Shown here piece by piece: positions 1 to 8,045 of a stretch of DNA of 18,894 nt (positions within the stretch are counted from its first letter, which is position 1; each line of letters starts with the position of its first letter). Both the position numbers and the translations under genes were made by a program. The notes under the pieces were generated by a model that searched no databases, was not told where the DNA came from, and saw only the letters and a program-made list of their open reading frames with translations. This stretch comes from Bacilli bacterium (lineage in GTDB: Bacteria > Bacillota_I > Bacilli_A > RF39 > UBA660). Location of the stretch: positions 1 through 18,894 of the forward strand of contig JAGHGS010000053.1 of the NCBI GenBank assembly GCA_017888105.1, written 5' to 3'.

Positions 1-56
1 ATCTTCCTTAAAATCTGGAATCAAAATAAAAGACGCTTTAAACTAATTTAGCAGTT

Positions 57-87
57 AAAAAAATTCAGAGATTAATCTGAATTTTTT
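57..87. terminator. Bidirectional intrinsic terminator (copy 1)
   Basis: Inverted repeat with left arm AAAAAAATTCAGA (57-69), six-base loop (70-75) and right arm TCTGAATTTTTT (76-87). A-tract and T-tract flank the stem, so it can act on both strands. The stop codon of the minus-strand gene at 72-392 lies in the loop. A near-identical copy sits at 6326-6358. Confidence 0.75.
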
Positions 88-392
88 ATTTTGTCATAAA
101 GTTTATACAAATATTGAACTCTAGATTCCAATTTAAAATAATAAATAATATACGGAATGAGGAAACAAACCATAAATAATGCAAAAATCAAATACATTAC
201 GGAATCCCGAATATGACAAACAAAAAGAATCGTAAATACAGCATAAAAAAGAGTAATAAGTAAGTGAATAATTCTTTCTTTATTAAAAAATTCGATTTTA
301 ATAAGCATATCTTCCTCTAATTTTTGATCAACACTTTTTTCTTTTATTTTTTCTTCCACCATTAAAATATAATCATCAATATATTTTTTCAT
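72..392 (-). CDS. Small two-helix membrane protein, function unknown
   Basis: A 106-residue protein that I do not recognise. A charged, probably helical N-terminal segment (about residues 1-38, rich in Lys and Glu) is followed by two adjacent hydrophobic stretches (about 42-60 and 66-86) with a very short turn, then a basic tail. This predicts a helical hairpin in the membrane with both ends in the cytoplasm. The ATG is preceded by a GGTGAT ribosome site (minus strand, 401-396). A possible promoter is TAGACT (436-431), 17 bases, TAAAAT (413-408), though this would place the ribosome site at the very 5' end of the message. The last codons (KNSD, stop) are made by the terminator hairpin itself. 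The gene diverges from the 580-residue gene. Membrane placement is fairly sure; the role is unknown. Confidence 0.6.
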   Translation of the reverse strand: MKKYIDDYILMVEEKIKEKSVDQKLEEDMLIKIEFFNKERIIHLLITLFYAVFTILFVCHIRDSVMYLIFALFMVCFLIPYIIYYFKLESRVQYLYKLYDKIKNSD

Positions 393-446
393 ATTATCAC
401 CAAGTTTATTTTATCAAATTGTATCTTTAAAGTCTACCTTATGATG

Positions 447-475
447 TTGAATTTCAAAAGGAAACTTGTTATAAT
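447..475 (+). promoter_or_regulatory. Sigma-A-type promoter for the 580-residue protein gene
   Basis: TTGAAT (447-452), a 17-base spacer and a perfect TATAAT (470-475). A strong AAAGGGAGG ribosome site follows at 487-495, eight bases before the ATG at 504. Confidence 0.75.
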
Positions 476-503
476 AGTTTAGCTTTAAAGGGAGGAAACG
501 CAA

Positions 504-2246
504 ATGAAAAATGCATTTTTACCAACTAAACCCATGTTAGATTGTCTAGAAAATGTAACATCAGAAATTACAACATTTGCCATATTAGAAGGGTTAGAAA
601 CAACTTATCAAGGCAATTTAAAACTTCATGCAAGCAATCAACTCAATATTTTAGAGGGCTTAGAAACAAATTATCAAGGCAATGACAGCTTTTATACATT
701 AGCAGATGGTAAAATGTTAGGAAATTACTTATTTGATGGATATACTGATAAAACTATTTTAAGTTATAATGAAGAAGTAACTAAACCAAGTATAATTTCG
801 GGAATTCGCCTAGGAACCTATTTTTCTGATAAAGATCCGAATTGGCATATTCTAGAAAAAGTACCAAATAGCCCTGAATTATACTTAGCTACTTATCACG
901 AATATATAACCGATTTAGCTCCGAAATCAATTCAAAAAAAATTAGAAAGTCTATATGAAAAAGGAAAATTAAAATTAACAGGAAAAACTTACACTAGTGC
1001 TACAAATGAATTACAAGTAATCGAATATAAACAAAAGAAATATGTACGTTTTCCTATAAGTAACCATTTATTTCAAAATACAACTAGTATTATTTCATCT
1101 GACACTTATGTTTGTGAACAAGATTTTTATTGGTTAGAAGTAGAACCGTTAGAATTTATTGTCAATATAAGAACAGGACTTGCTTTGACTAAAAAAATTA
1201 TTTATGCTACTCTTACAGATAATATTAATAATGATTTATTAGCAACTATTTTAAGTAAAATTACGGGAATGAAAGAAGAAGTAAAAGAAACGATTAATAG
1301 TAAAAGTGATATTACGGAATTAATAAATGAAATCAAAGAATTAACAAAGAACGATGAATATCTTGCTAAAAAAGTATCAGTAGAAGTAAATCAAATTTTA
1401 GAAGATTATAATAAAAGAATAAAAGAATTAAAAGAAAATCTTCAAAATAATAGAGGATTAACTTTAATTGTCGAAACAAAAGAAACCGTCAAGATAGATT
1501 TAATTGTAAAGCTAACAAATATAATAAATAAGTTAAAACAGTATCAAGAAGAAAATAAAGAATATTATAAAATGATAGCTATATTAGATTACTATTTACA
1601 AATAGTAAATGGCGAAATTCCAAACAACAAAGAATTAAACAATGATTTAGGTTTTGATTTATATCAAATAATACTAGCTCTAAGTAGTTTAAAAGACATA
1701 GAAAAAGAAAAAATAATGGAAGATATGATAGGAGTGTTAAGTAAGAAAAGAATTGCTATTAGAAAAAAACAAATATCTCAAATTAACGAAACAGGATATG
1801 AAGAAGAAACAGAAGAATTAAACTTTGATACTTTAGAAGAATTGATATTAGAAATAAGAAAATTAATTCATCCAATTTTAATAACATTAAATAAAAAAGT
1901 AGAAAATAGTGCGATACAAGAAGAGATTACTGCCGGAATAAAAAATATAATTGCAGGAATATATACCAGAACAAATAACAATTATATTTCTTACTATTTA
2001 TATATAATAAATGATTTAGTTAGAGATTTACAAATACTATTAAGAGAAATACCAAATAAAGATAATGATCAAGATATATTAAATGAAATATTAAATTTAG
2101 AGATTGATTACTCTCAAAATGTTTTAATAATTTTAAAAGAATTACAACATAAAATTATCACTTTATACAAATTAAAATTAGAAATAGAATCATACTTAAA
2201 TGAACAAAAAAGTTATGATGCTTTAATTTATAAACGAACTCTATAA
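504..2246 (+). CDS. Unrecognised 580-residue protein with helical C-terminal half
   Basis: The start is well supported by promoter and ribosome site. No signal peptide or transmembrane segment is visible, so it is probably cytoplasmic or exported by another route. Residues 27-38 and 49-60 are an almost identical 12-residue duplication. Residues about 80-240 form a mixed globular region ending in a stretch with the pattern YWLEVEPLEFIVNIRTG. I have the impression of a module seen in large proteins of gut Bacillota (pattern W-x-VEPI-x-W-LVD), but I cannot name a Pfam family. From about residue 240 to the end the protein is rich in Lys, Glu, Ile and Asn with heptad-like spacing, suggesting long alpha helices or coiled coils. 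It is transcribed alone between divergent and downstream promoters. No terminator is obvious after the stop, so it may read into the ABC operon. Function is unknown. Confidence 0.7.
   Translation: MKNAFLPTKPMLDCLENVTSEITTFAILEGLETTYQGNLKLHASNQLNILEGLETNYQGNDSFYTLADGKMLGNYLFDGYTDKTILSYNEEVTKPSIISGIRLGTYFSDKDPNWHILEKVPNSPELYLATYHEYITDLAPKSIQKKLESLYEKGKLKLTGKTYTSATNELQVIEYKQKKYVRFPISNHLFQNTTSIISSDTYVCEQDFYWLEVEPLEFIVNIRTGLALTKKIIYATLTDNINNDLLATILSKITGMKEEVKETINSKSDITELINEIKELTKNDEYLAKKVSVEVNQILEDYNKRIKELKENLQNNRGLTLIVETKETVKIDLIVKLTNIINKLKQYQEENKEYYKMIAILDYYLQIVNGEIPNNKELNNDLGFDLYQIILALSSLKDIEKEKIMEDMIGVLSKKRIAIRKKQISQINETGYEEETEELNFDTLEELILEIRKLIHPILITLNKKVENSAIQEEITAGIKNIIAGIYTRTNNNYISYYLYIINDLVRDLQILLREIPNKDNDQDILNEILNLEIDYSQNVLIILKELQHKIITLYKLKLEIESYLNEQKSYDALIYKRTL
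582..683 (+). repeat. In-frame 36-base duplication, 66 bases apart
   Basis: Copies at 582-617 and 648-683 match at 32 of 36 bases and encode ILEGLETTYQGN and ILEGLETNYQGN. Three of the four differences are third-position changes, and one changes Thr to Asn. Confidence 0.85.
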
Positions 2247-2253
2247 TTTTTAG

Positions 2254-2282
2254 TTTTCAAACCCTTCATTTAATGATATAAT
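2254..2282 (+). promoter_or_regulatory. Promoter of the ABC exporter operon
   Basis: TTTTCA (2254-2259), 17-base spacer, TATAAT (2277-2282). The -35 matches consensus at four of six positions. The -10 overlaps the start of an 18-base palindrome at 2281-2298. A second TATAAT at 2298-2303 has no acceptable -35. Confidence 0.5.
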
Positions 2283-2298
2283 TAGACGTACGACTAAT
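2281..2298. promoter_or_regulatory. Operator-like palindrome at the ABC operon promoter
   Basis: ATTAGACGTACGACTAAT is an inverted repeat with eight of nine base pairs matching around its centre. It overlaps the last two bases of the -10 box and covers the likely transcription start. This is the usual position for a MarR- or TetR-type repressor site at a drug exporter operon. No such regulator gene is adjacent, so the binding protein is unknown. Confidence 0.5.
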
Positions 2299-2320
2299 AT
2301 AATAAATGGGAGGGATTTTT

Positions 2321-4525
2321 TTGAAAAAACAAAATGTTTTTTTTGTGTTTGTAATTCCAATTATTGCAGTTATAGCACTGCTAACAGTTCAAGCTTTATG
2401 CGATTTAGAACTACCAAGCTATACATCAGATATTATCAATAATGGAATTCAACAAGGAGGTATTGATCGTGGATTACCAGAAGTATTAACGGTCGATATG
2501 TTTGACGCAATTGTGCGTATTAGTGATGAAGATCCAGCAATAATGGCAAGCTATGATCTTTATGTAACAGAAAATCTAAGTAGTAAAGAATTAGAACGAT
2601 TAGAAGAATCTTATCCACTAATAACAGAAGAAAATTTATATCTGTTAAAAGATCTTACAGAAGAAGAAAAAGATATTGTGGAAGAAAAAATAAAGATGCC
2701 ACTTATTATTACAACAATGCTTTATAGTAATAATGAATCATTAAAAGAGCTTCTACATTTAGAGATTCCAGAAGGAAGCACTTTATTAGATATTGTTTTA
2801 ATGATGGATGACAATACTTTTGATATGATTATAACATCAATTGAAAATTCTCTATCTACTTTAGATGCTTCGATACTAGATCAATATGCAATATCTAGTG
2901 TAAATACAATTTATAATGGAATTGGTATGAATATGGATGATTACCAAATGAGTTATATCATTGAAAAAGGATTAATGATGCTAGGAATTGCTGGGGCAGG
3001 AATGATTATTGCCATTATCGTTGGATTCTTAGTAGCACGACTAGCTGCAAAAATTGGCTACGTATTGAGAAGTAAAGTAGTTAGAAAAATTATGAGTTTC
3101 TCATCAAAAGAATTCAAAGAATTTGGTGCTTCCAGCTTAATCACTAGATCAACCAATGATATTGAACAAATAAAGATGTTTTTTATCATGCTTCTTCGAA
3201 TTGTCGTTTTTGCACCGATAATGGGAATTGGAGCATTTATTAAAGTAAGTGATAATCCCCTTAATTGGATTATTGGAATTGCTTTAATTATTATCTTTAT
3301 TTTAATTGGTATTCTTTTTGCATTGGCAATGCCAAAGTTTAAAAGTATGCAAAAATTAATTGATAAAATGAATTTAGTTTCTAGAGAAATTATTACAGGT
3401 ATGCCGGTTATAAGAACGTTTGGAACCGAAAAATATGAAGAAGAACGATTTGATAAAGCAAACGTGAAGCTAACGAAAACAAATCTTTTTGTAAATCGTC
3501 TCATGGGTATAATGATGCCAAGCATGATGTTAGTTATGAATATTATTAGTATTTTAATTGTTTGGTATGGTGCAAAACAAATCGATATTGGAACATTACA
3601 AGTAGGAACGCTTCTTGCATTTATAACTTATACAATGCAAATTATTATGTCTTTCTTAATGATTTCTTTAGTATCAGTTATGATGCCACGTGCTTTAGTA
3701 TCATTAAAAAGAATTAAAGAAATACTAAAAAAAGAAGTATCTATTGTTGAGCCAGAAAATCCAGTTGAATTCAAAGAAAATGAAAAGGGTGTAATTGAAT
3801 TCAAAGATGTAAGCTTTAAGTATCCTGATGCTGATGAAGCAATGCTTAAAAATATAAGTTTCAAAGCAACTCCTGGAACAACGACTGCTTTTATTGGTTC
3901 AACCGGATCTGGAAAATCTACATTAATTAATTTAATTCCAAGATTCTTTGATGCAACCAGTGGTGAAATTTATGTGGATGGTGTAAATATTAAAGATGCA
4001 TCAGTTGTGGAACTTAGAAATAGAATTGGTTATGTGCCACAAAAGGGAATGTTATTTAGTGGAACGATTAAATCAAATTTAATGCTCGGAAATGAAAATT
4101 TAACGGAAAGTGAAATGTTAGATGCTGCCCGAGTAAGTCAATCACTAGAATTTATTAATACTAAAAAAGATAAATTTGATAGTGTTATATCTCAAGGTGG
4201 CACTAATGTTTCTGGTGGTCAAAAACAACGTTTATCCATAGCTAGAGCCATCGCAAAGAATCCGGAAATTTATATTTTTGATGATTCATTCAGTGCGCTA
4301 GATTTTAAAACGGATGCAGCTTTAAGAAAAGCATTATTCAAACATGCCAAAGATGCTACTGTTTTAATTGTAGCCCAAAGAATTAGTACAATTATGAATG
4401 CAGATAATATTATTGTTTTAAATGAGGGGGAAGTTGTTGGAAGCGGAACCCATAAAGAATTATTAAAAACATGCAAAATCTATAAAGAAATTGCTTTATC
4501 TCAATTAAAGGAGGAGGAACTCTAA
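2321..4525 (+). CDS. ABC exporter half-transporter, degenerate-site subunit with extracytoplasmic insert
   Basis: A membrane domain fused to an ATPase domain, about 734 residues. I place the start at TTG 2321 and not ATG 2306, because GGGAGGG (2308-2314) lies six bases before the TTG and overlaps the ATG. TM1 is near residues 4-25, followed by about 185 acidic, extracytoplasmic residues before TM2 (about 217-241), then the rest of the exporter domain. The ATPase has Walker A GSTGSGKS (526-533, Lys532), signature VSGGQ (630-634) and Walker B ending FDD (Asp655 where the catalytic Glu normally is). Its switch-loop residue is Gln686 (VAQR) where His is usual. This Asp plus Gln pairing is known for the non-catalytic site of heterodimeric exporters such as TM287/288, LmrCD and BmrCD. 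Its stop overlaps the partner's start (TAATG), so the two are translationally coupled. The substrate is unknown; drugs, lipids or peptides are possible. Confidence 0.93.
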   Translation: MKKQNVFFVFVIPIIAVIALLTVQALCDLELPSYTSDIINNGIQQGGIDRGLPEVLTVDMFDAIVRISDEDPAIMASYDLYVTENLSSKELERLEESYPLITEENLYLLKDLTEEEKDIVEEKIKMPLIITTMLYSNNESLKELLHLEIPEGSTLLDIVLMMDDNTFDMIITSIENSLSTLDASILDQYAISSVNTIYNGIGMNMDDYQMSYIIEKGLMMLGIAGAGMIIAIIVGFLVARLAAKIGYVLRSKVVRKIMSFSSKEFKEFGASSLITRSTNDIEQIKMFFIMLLRIVVFAPIMGIGAFIKVSDNPLNWIIGIALIIIFILIGILFALAMPKFKSMQKLIDKMNLVSREIITGMPVIRTFGTEKYEEERFDKANVKLTKTNLFVNRLMGIMMPSMMLVMNIISILIVWYGAKQIDIGTLQVGTLLAFITYTMQIIMSFLMISLVSVMMPRALVSLKRIKEILKKEVSIVEPENPVEFKENEKGVIEFKDVSFKYPDADEAMLKNISFKATPGTTTAFIGSTGSGKSTLINLIPRFFDATSGEIYVDGVNIKDASVVELRNRIGYVPQKGMLFSGTIKSNLMLGNENLTESEMLDAARVSQSLEFINTKKDKFDSVISQGGTNVSGGQKQRLSIARAIAKNPEIYIFDDSFSALDFKTDAALRKALFKHAKDATVLIVAQRISTIMNADNIIVLNEGEVVGSGTHKELLKTCKIYKEIALSQLKEEEL

Positions 4526-6327
4526 TGGCTAGAAGAATGGGAGGTCCCGGAGCAGTGGATAAAGCACGTGACTTCAAAGGAACATTAAAGAAATTTTTAA
4601 AAGTAATATCAGAATATAAAATTTTAATTATATTAGCATTTCTTTTTGCGATTGGTAGTACCATCTTTGCTATTGTATCACCAAAAATTTTAGGAAATGC
4701 TACAACAGAAATATATAATGGAATCATTGCTAAAATTAATGGTACAGGAGGAATCGACTTTAAAGCGATCCAAACAATTCTTATCTGTTTAGCAGTATTA
4801 TATATTGTGAGTGCTTTGTTTAATTATATTCAAAACTTAATTATGACTCACGTATCTCAAAGAGCTAGTTATAAACTAAGAAAAAAGATATCTCATAAAT
4901 TAAATCGTTTACCAATGAGTTATTATGATAAACAAAACACAGGAGATATCATGTCTGTAATTACAAATGATATTGATACCCTTCAATTAAATCTAAATCA
5001 ATCAGCAACACAACTTGTATCATCAATTGTAACATTAATTGGAATATTTATAATGATGTGCACAATTAATGTTACTCTAGCAATCATTACCGCTTTAATT
5101 TTACCAGTAGCAAGTATTATTGTAATGATTATTGTAAAAAAGAGTCAAAAACACTTTATTAATCAACAAAATTATTTAGGAAGTGTCGATGGCGAAGTAG
5201 AAGAAATGATTAGTGGACATACGGTTATCAAAGCATTTAATGCCGAAAAAAAACAAATGAAAAATTTTGATGAAGATAATGAATTATTATGTGAAGCTGG
5301 ATTTAAAGCTCAATTCTTATCAGGACTTATGCATCCGATTATGAACTTTGTATCGAACTTAAATTATACGATCATTGCGATTCTTGGAGCCATCTTTGCT
5401 ATTAATGGTAAAATAACCATTGGTAACATTCAAAGTTTCATTCAATATTCTCGTAATTTTACGAATCCAATCGCTCAATTAGCTCAAATATCCAGTTTAA
5501 TTCAAAGTATGATCGCAGCTAGTGAAAGAGTATTTAATTTCCTTGAACAAGAAGAATATATCGATGAAGGAACAAAAGATTGTAATAAAGTAAAAGGAAA
5601 TATTGAATTCAAGCATGTACAATTTGGCTATGATAAAAATAAGATTATTATAAAAGATTTTAATGCCAAAGTAAGTGATGGACAGAAGATAGCAATTGTT
5701 GGTCCAACTGGAGCTGGAAAAACAACTATTGTAAAACTATTAATGAGATTTTATGAACTAAATGGTGGAGAGATTTTATTGGACGGTGTAAATATTAAAG
5801 ATTATAAACGAAAAGAATATGAAACCGTATTTGCAATGGTACTTCAAGATACTTGGTTATTTAATGGAACCATACTTGATAATTTACGCTATGGTAATCT
5901 AAATGCTTCTGATAAAGAAGTAATGGATGCTGCAAAAACTGCTAGTGCAGATTTCTTCATCAGAACACTTCCAGATGGATACAATTCTGTAATTAATGAA
6001 GAAACCAATAACATTAGTGGTGGAGAGAAGCAATTACTTACCATTGCTAGAGCAATACTTGCTAATCCAAAAGTATTAATACTAGATGAAGCAACAAGTA
6101 ACGTAGATACTCGTACGGAGGAATTAATTCAACAAGCCATGGACAAAGTAATGGAAGGGAGAACTTCATTCATCATTGCCCATCGTTTATCAACCATTAA
6201 AAATGCTGATTTAATTTTAGTTATGAATGAAGGCGATATTGTTGAAGTAGGTCGTCATGAAGAGCTTCTTGCTAAAAATGGTTTCTATGCTAAAATTTAT
6301 AACTCACAATTTGAAAAGGTATCATAA
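4525..6327 (+). CDS. ABC exporter half-transporter, catalytic-site subunit
   Basis: A 600-residue partner of the preceding subunit. An AAAGGAGGAGG ribosome site lies just before the ATG, inside the upstream gene. The N-terminus is a Gly/Arg/Lys-rich cytoplasmic tail, followed by about six transmembrane helices (TM1 near 33-53, TM2 near 84-108) without the large insert of its partner. The ATPase domain has Walker A GPTGAGKT (393-400, Lys399), signature ISGGE (497-501), Walker B ending LDE (catalytic Glu522) and switch His553 (AHR). All residues for hydrolysis are therefore present, apart from a Glu in place of the usual Gln at the end of the signature. In the heterodimer the canonical site would combine this Walker A/B with the VSGGQ of the partner, and the degenerate site would use this subunit's ISGGE. 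Both proteins would act in the cytoplasmic membrane. The operon ends at the terminator at 6326-6358. Confidence 0.95.
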   Translation: MARRMGGPGAVDKARDFKGTLKKFLKVISEYKILIILAFLFAIGSTIFAIVSPKILGNATTEIYNGIIAKINGTGGIDFKAIQTILICLAVLYIVSALFNYIQNLIMTHVSQRASYKLRKKISHKLNRLPMSYYDKQNTGDIMSVITNDIDTLQLNLNQSATQLVSSIVTLIGIFIMMCTINVTLAIITALILPVASIIVMIIVKKSQKHFINQQNYLGSVDGEVEEMISGHTVIKAFNAEKKQMKNFDEDNELLCEAGFKAQFLSGLMHPIMNFVSNLNYTIIAILGAIFAINGKITIGNIQSFIQYSRNFTNPIAQLAQISSLIQSMIAASERVFNFLEQEEYIDEGTKDCNKVKGNIEFKHVQFGYDKNKIIIKDFNAKVSDGQKIAIVGPTGAGKTTIVKLLMRFYELNGGEILLDGVNIKDYKRKEYETVFAMVLQDTWLFNGTILDNLRYGNLNASDKEVMDAAKTASADFFIRTLPDGYNSVINEETNNISGGEKQLLTIARAILANPKVLILDEATSNVDTRTEELIQQAMDKVMEGRTSFIIAHRLSTIKNADLILVMNEGDIVEVGRHEELLAKNGFYAKIYNSQFEKVS

Positions 6328-6358
6328 AAAAATTCAGAATTTAATCTGAATTTTTTTT
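6326..6358. terminator. Bidirectional intrinsic terminator (copy 2)
   Basis: AAAAAAATTCAGA (6326-6338), six-base loop ATTTAA, and TCTGAATTTTTTT (6345-6357) running into more T. It lies between the convergent ABC operon and XRE gene and serves both. The ABC stop codon ends at the A-tract, and the XRE stop codon is in the loop. It is almost the same sequence as the hairpin at 57-87. Confidence 0.9.
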
Positions 6359-6583
6359 AATTAAATCGTCTAAACTAACATCTAAAGCAACAGAAATACG
6401 ATATAAAGTTTCAACAGAAAAATTATAAGCAGCCTTATCACTTTGAATTTGTCTTATAAATTCATGAGATAAACCAACTATTTCTGCAAGCTCGGCACTA
6501 GTCATTTTTCTTTCTTTTCGATATTTTCTAATATTCTTACGAATAGTATTATAAATATTATTATCAAATTCAACTTGTTTCAA
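6341..6583 (-). CDS. XRE-family helix-turn-helix regulator
   Basis: A compact DNA-binding protein of 80 residues made almost wholly of one HTH_3 (Cro/C1) domain. The helix-turn-helix lies in TSAELAEIVGLSHEFIRQIQ (about residues 28-47), followed by the family's typical LYRISVALDVSLDDLI segment. I choose TTG 6583-6581 as start because AGGTGA (6594-6589) sits five bases upstream. The alternative GTG at 6592 lies inside that ribosome site and would add only three residues. There is no sensor or oligomerisation domain. The gene diverges from the DUF6273-like surface protein across a 136-base gap that holds an operator-like site, so it may regulate that gene and itself. Its last codons (KNSD, stop) are formed by the terminator hairpin. 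Confidence 0.88.
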   Translation of the reverse strand: MKQVEFDNNIYNTIRKNIRKYRKERKMTSAELAEIVGLSHEFIRQIQSDKAAYNFSVETLYRISVALDVSLDDLIKKNSD

Positions 6584-6667
6584 ATTGATCACCTGGTATT
6601 ATTGTAAGGTATTAGCTCACAAAAGTATGTAAAGCACCACTTAACACTAATAATGTTTTGTTCGGTA

Positions 6668-6696
6668 TTGACTAACATAAAAAGTTATGATAAACT
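6668..6696 (+). promoter_or_regulatory. Promoter of the surface protein gene with palindrome in its spacer
   Basis: TTGACT (6668-6673), 17-base spacer, TAAACT (6691-6696). The spacer holds CATAA (6676-6680) and TTATG (6685-6689), a perfect inverted repeat with four central bases that extends imperfectly outward. ACTAAC occurs at both 6671-6676 and 6694-6699. The site is well placed for a repressor such as the divergent XRE protein; that link is inferred. Confidence 0.5.
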
Positions 6697-6719
6697 AACG
6701 TTAAAGTAGGTGTTAATAT

Positions 6720-8045
6720 ATGAAATTTGAAACCTTAAAACAAAGCCATTTAAAAAGAAATATCATTATTGGAGCAGTAGCAGTACTAATAATTAGTGCT
6801 GTAATACTCACATTTACAAGAGCAAAATACCGAGTAACAAAGTCTATTCCTCTAGTAAATGGAACAATTAATTATAGTTTAGCGGATTTAAATGTTGTTG
6901 CCTTATACATCAATGGTGTAGAAGCAGAAGAATTAGATAGTACTAAAAGTTATACTTTAGATACAACACAAAGTACATGCACTTATAAAGATGGAACAAC
7001 CATTGATAATTTAACATTAAGTTATGATAGTAGTTCAAAAGCATTTAGTATCAGTCCTTATACTACCAAAGGAACGAAATGTACTTTATATTTTGATGAA
7101 TATTTACCAAATGCAAAAGATACAATATTAAAAAATTATCCAACAATATTAACAAGGAGAGATTTTAGTACAACGGTAACAAATACAACAACTGGTACAA
7201 TATATAAATCACTAGACGAAACGCAATATGATAATGATGGAGAAGTATATTATTTTGCTGGAAACCCACAAGATAATTGGATATATTTTGCAGGATACTA
7301 TTGGCGTATTATAAGAATTAATGGAGATGGAACAATAAGAATCATCTATAGTGGAACAAGTACAGAGGCGACGGGAACAGATGTACAAATAGGAACAAAC
7401 ACGTATAACGATACAAGTACAAACAATATGTATGTAGGATTTATGTATACAGAAGGAAATGTACATGGAACCGGAACAAGCAGCGCAATAAAAATAAAAC
7501 TAGATGAGTGGTACAATGATAATTTAACTCCACATGCGAATAATGTAGATTTTGATGCTGGATTTTGCAATGATAGAACACCAAGTACAAACAGTTCGAA
7601 TAGTAATGGGGAAGGTGGAACCGGAGAAACCTTAACTTATTATGGAGCATATATAAGATTAGTAAGCAATAAAACCCCAAATTTTACATGTTCGAATAAT
7701 GATTTATTTACAGTAAATAGTAGCAGTAAAGGAAATCATGCATTACAGTATCCAATCGGGCTTCTAACGGCTGATGAAGTAGTATATGCTGGCGGAGTAA
7801 ATGAGTTGTCAAACACAAATTACTACTTATATACAGGAAGTAGTTATTGGACAATGACTCCACACAGATATCCAGGAATTGGAACTAGTTCAGAAATTTT
7901 TGGAATAGCATTAAATGGAAATTTTGGAGGCGATCATGCAATAGTTAATTTACCATTAGGAATACGTCCTGTCATCAACCTACGTGCCAATATCACAATA
8001 TCTTCGGGAGATGGTACTAGTTCTAATCCATATATAGTAAGTTAA
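6720..8045 (+). CDS. Membrane-anchored DUF6273-like surface protein
   Basis: A 441-residue protein probably displayed on the outer face of the membrane. The ribosome site TAGGTG lies about seven bases before the ATG. A basic start is followed by one hydrophobic helix (about 14-33) with no clear cleavage site, so it reads as a signal anchor. Residues about 34-130 are a Thr/Ser/Asp-rich beta-type domain. The rest follows a pattern I associate with DUF6273: YYWRIIRI with GDGTIRI after it, a W-x-N-D-N-L stretch, a GLLTADEVVYAGG segment, SYWTMTP, and a GIRPVINL ending followed by GDGTSSNPYIV. The family is common in gut Bacillota surface proteins; no enzymatic role is established to my knowledge. 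Low-complexity Thr/Ser/Asn stretches (about 215-300) fit an extracellular location. No sortase motif is seen. An intrinsic terminator follows directly. Confidence 0.75.
   Translation: MKFETLKQSHLKRNIIIGAVAVLIISAVILTFTRAKYRVTKSIPLVNGTINYSLADLNVVALYINGVEAEELDSTKSYTLDTTQSTCTYKDGTTIDNLTLSYDSSSKAFSISPYTTKGTKCTLYFDEYLPNAKDTILKNYPTILTRRDFSTTVTNTTTGTIYKSLDETQYDNDGEVYYFAGNPQDNWIYFAGYYWRIIRINGDGTIRIIYSGTSTEATGTDVQIGTNTYNDTSTNNMYVGFMYTEGNVHGTGTSSAIKIKLDEWYNDNLTPHANNVDFDAGFCNDRTPSTNSSNSNGEGGTGETLTYYGAYIRLVSNKTPNFTCSNNDLFTVNSSSKGNHALQYPIGLLTADEVVYAGGVNELSNTNYYLYTGSSYWTMTPHRYPGIGTSSEIFGIALNGNFGGDHAIVNLPLGIRPVINLRANITISSGDGTSSNPYIVS

Noticed and set aside
1..51. Possible 3' end of a plus-strand gene entering from the left edge
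   Set aside because: Two frames are open from the edge (stopping at 46 and 51) and neither short peptide is recognisable. The position before a terminator is suggestive but not enough to choose.
3058..3525. Minus-strand open frame inside the first ABC subunit
   Set aside because: It is a shadow of a well-supported gene, has no ribosome site, and its composition is what the reverse of hydrophobic codons gives. The same holds for other minus-strand frames inside the ABC, surface protein, methyltransferase, SDR and DUF11 genes.
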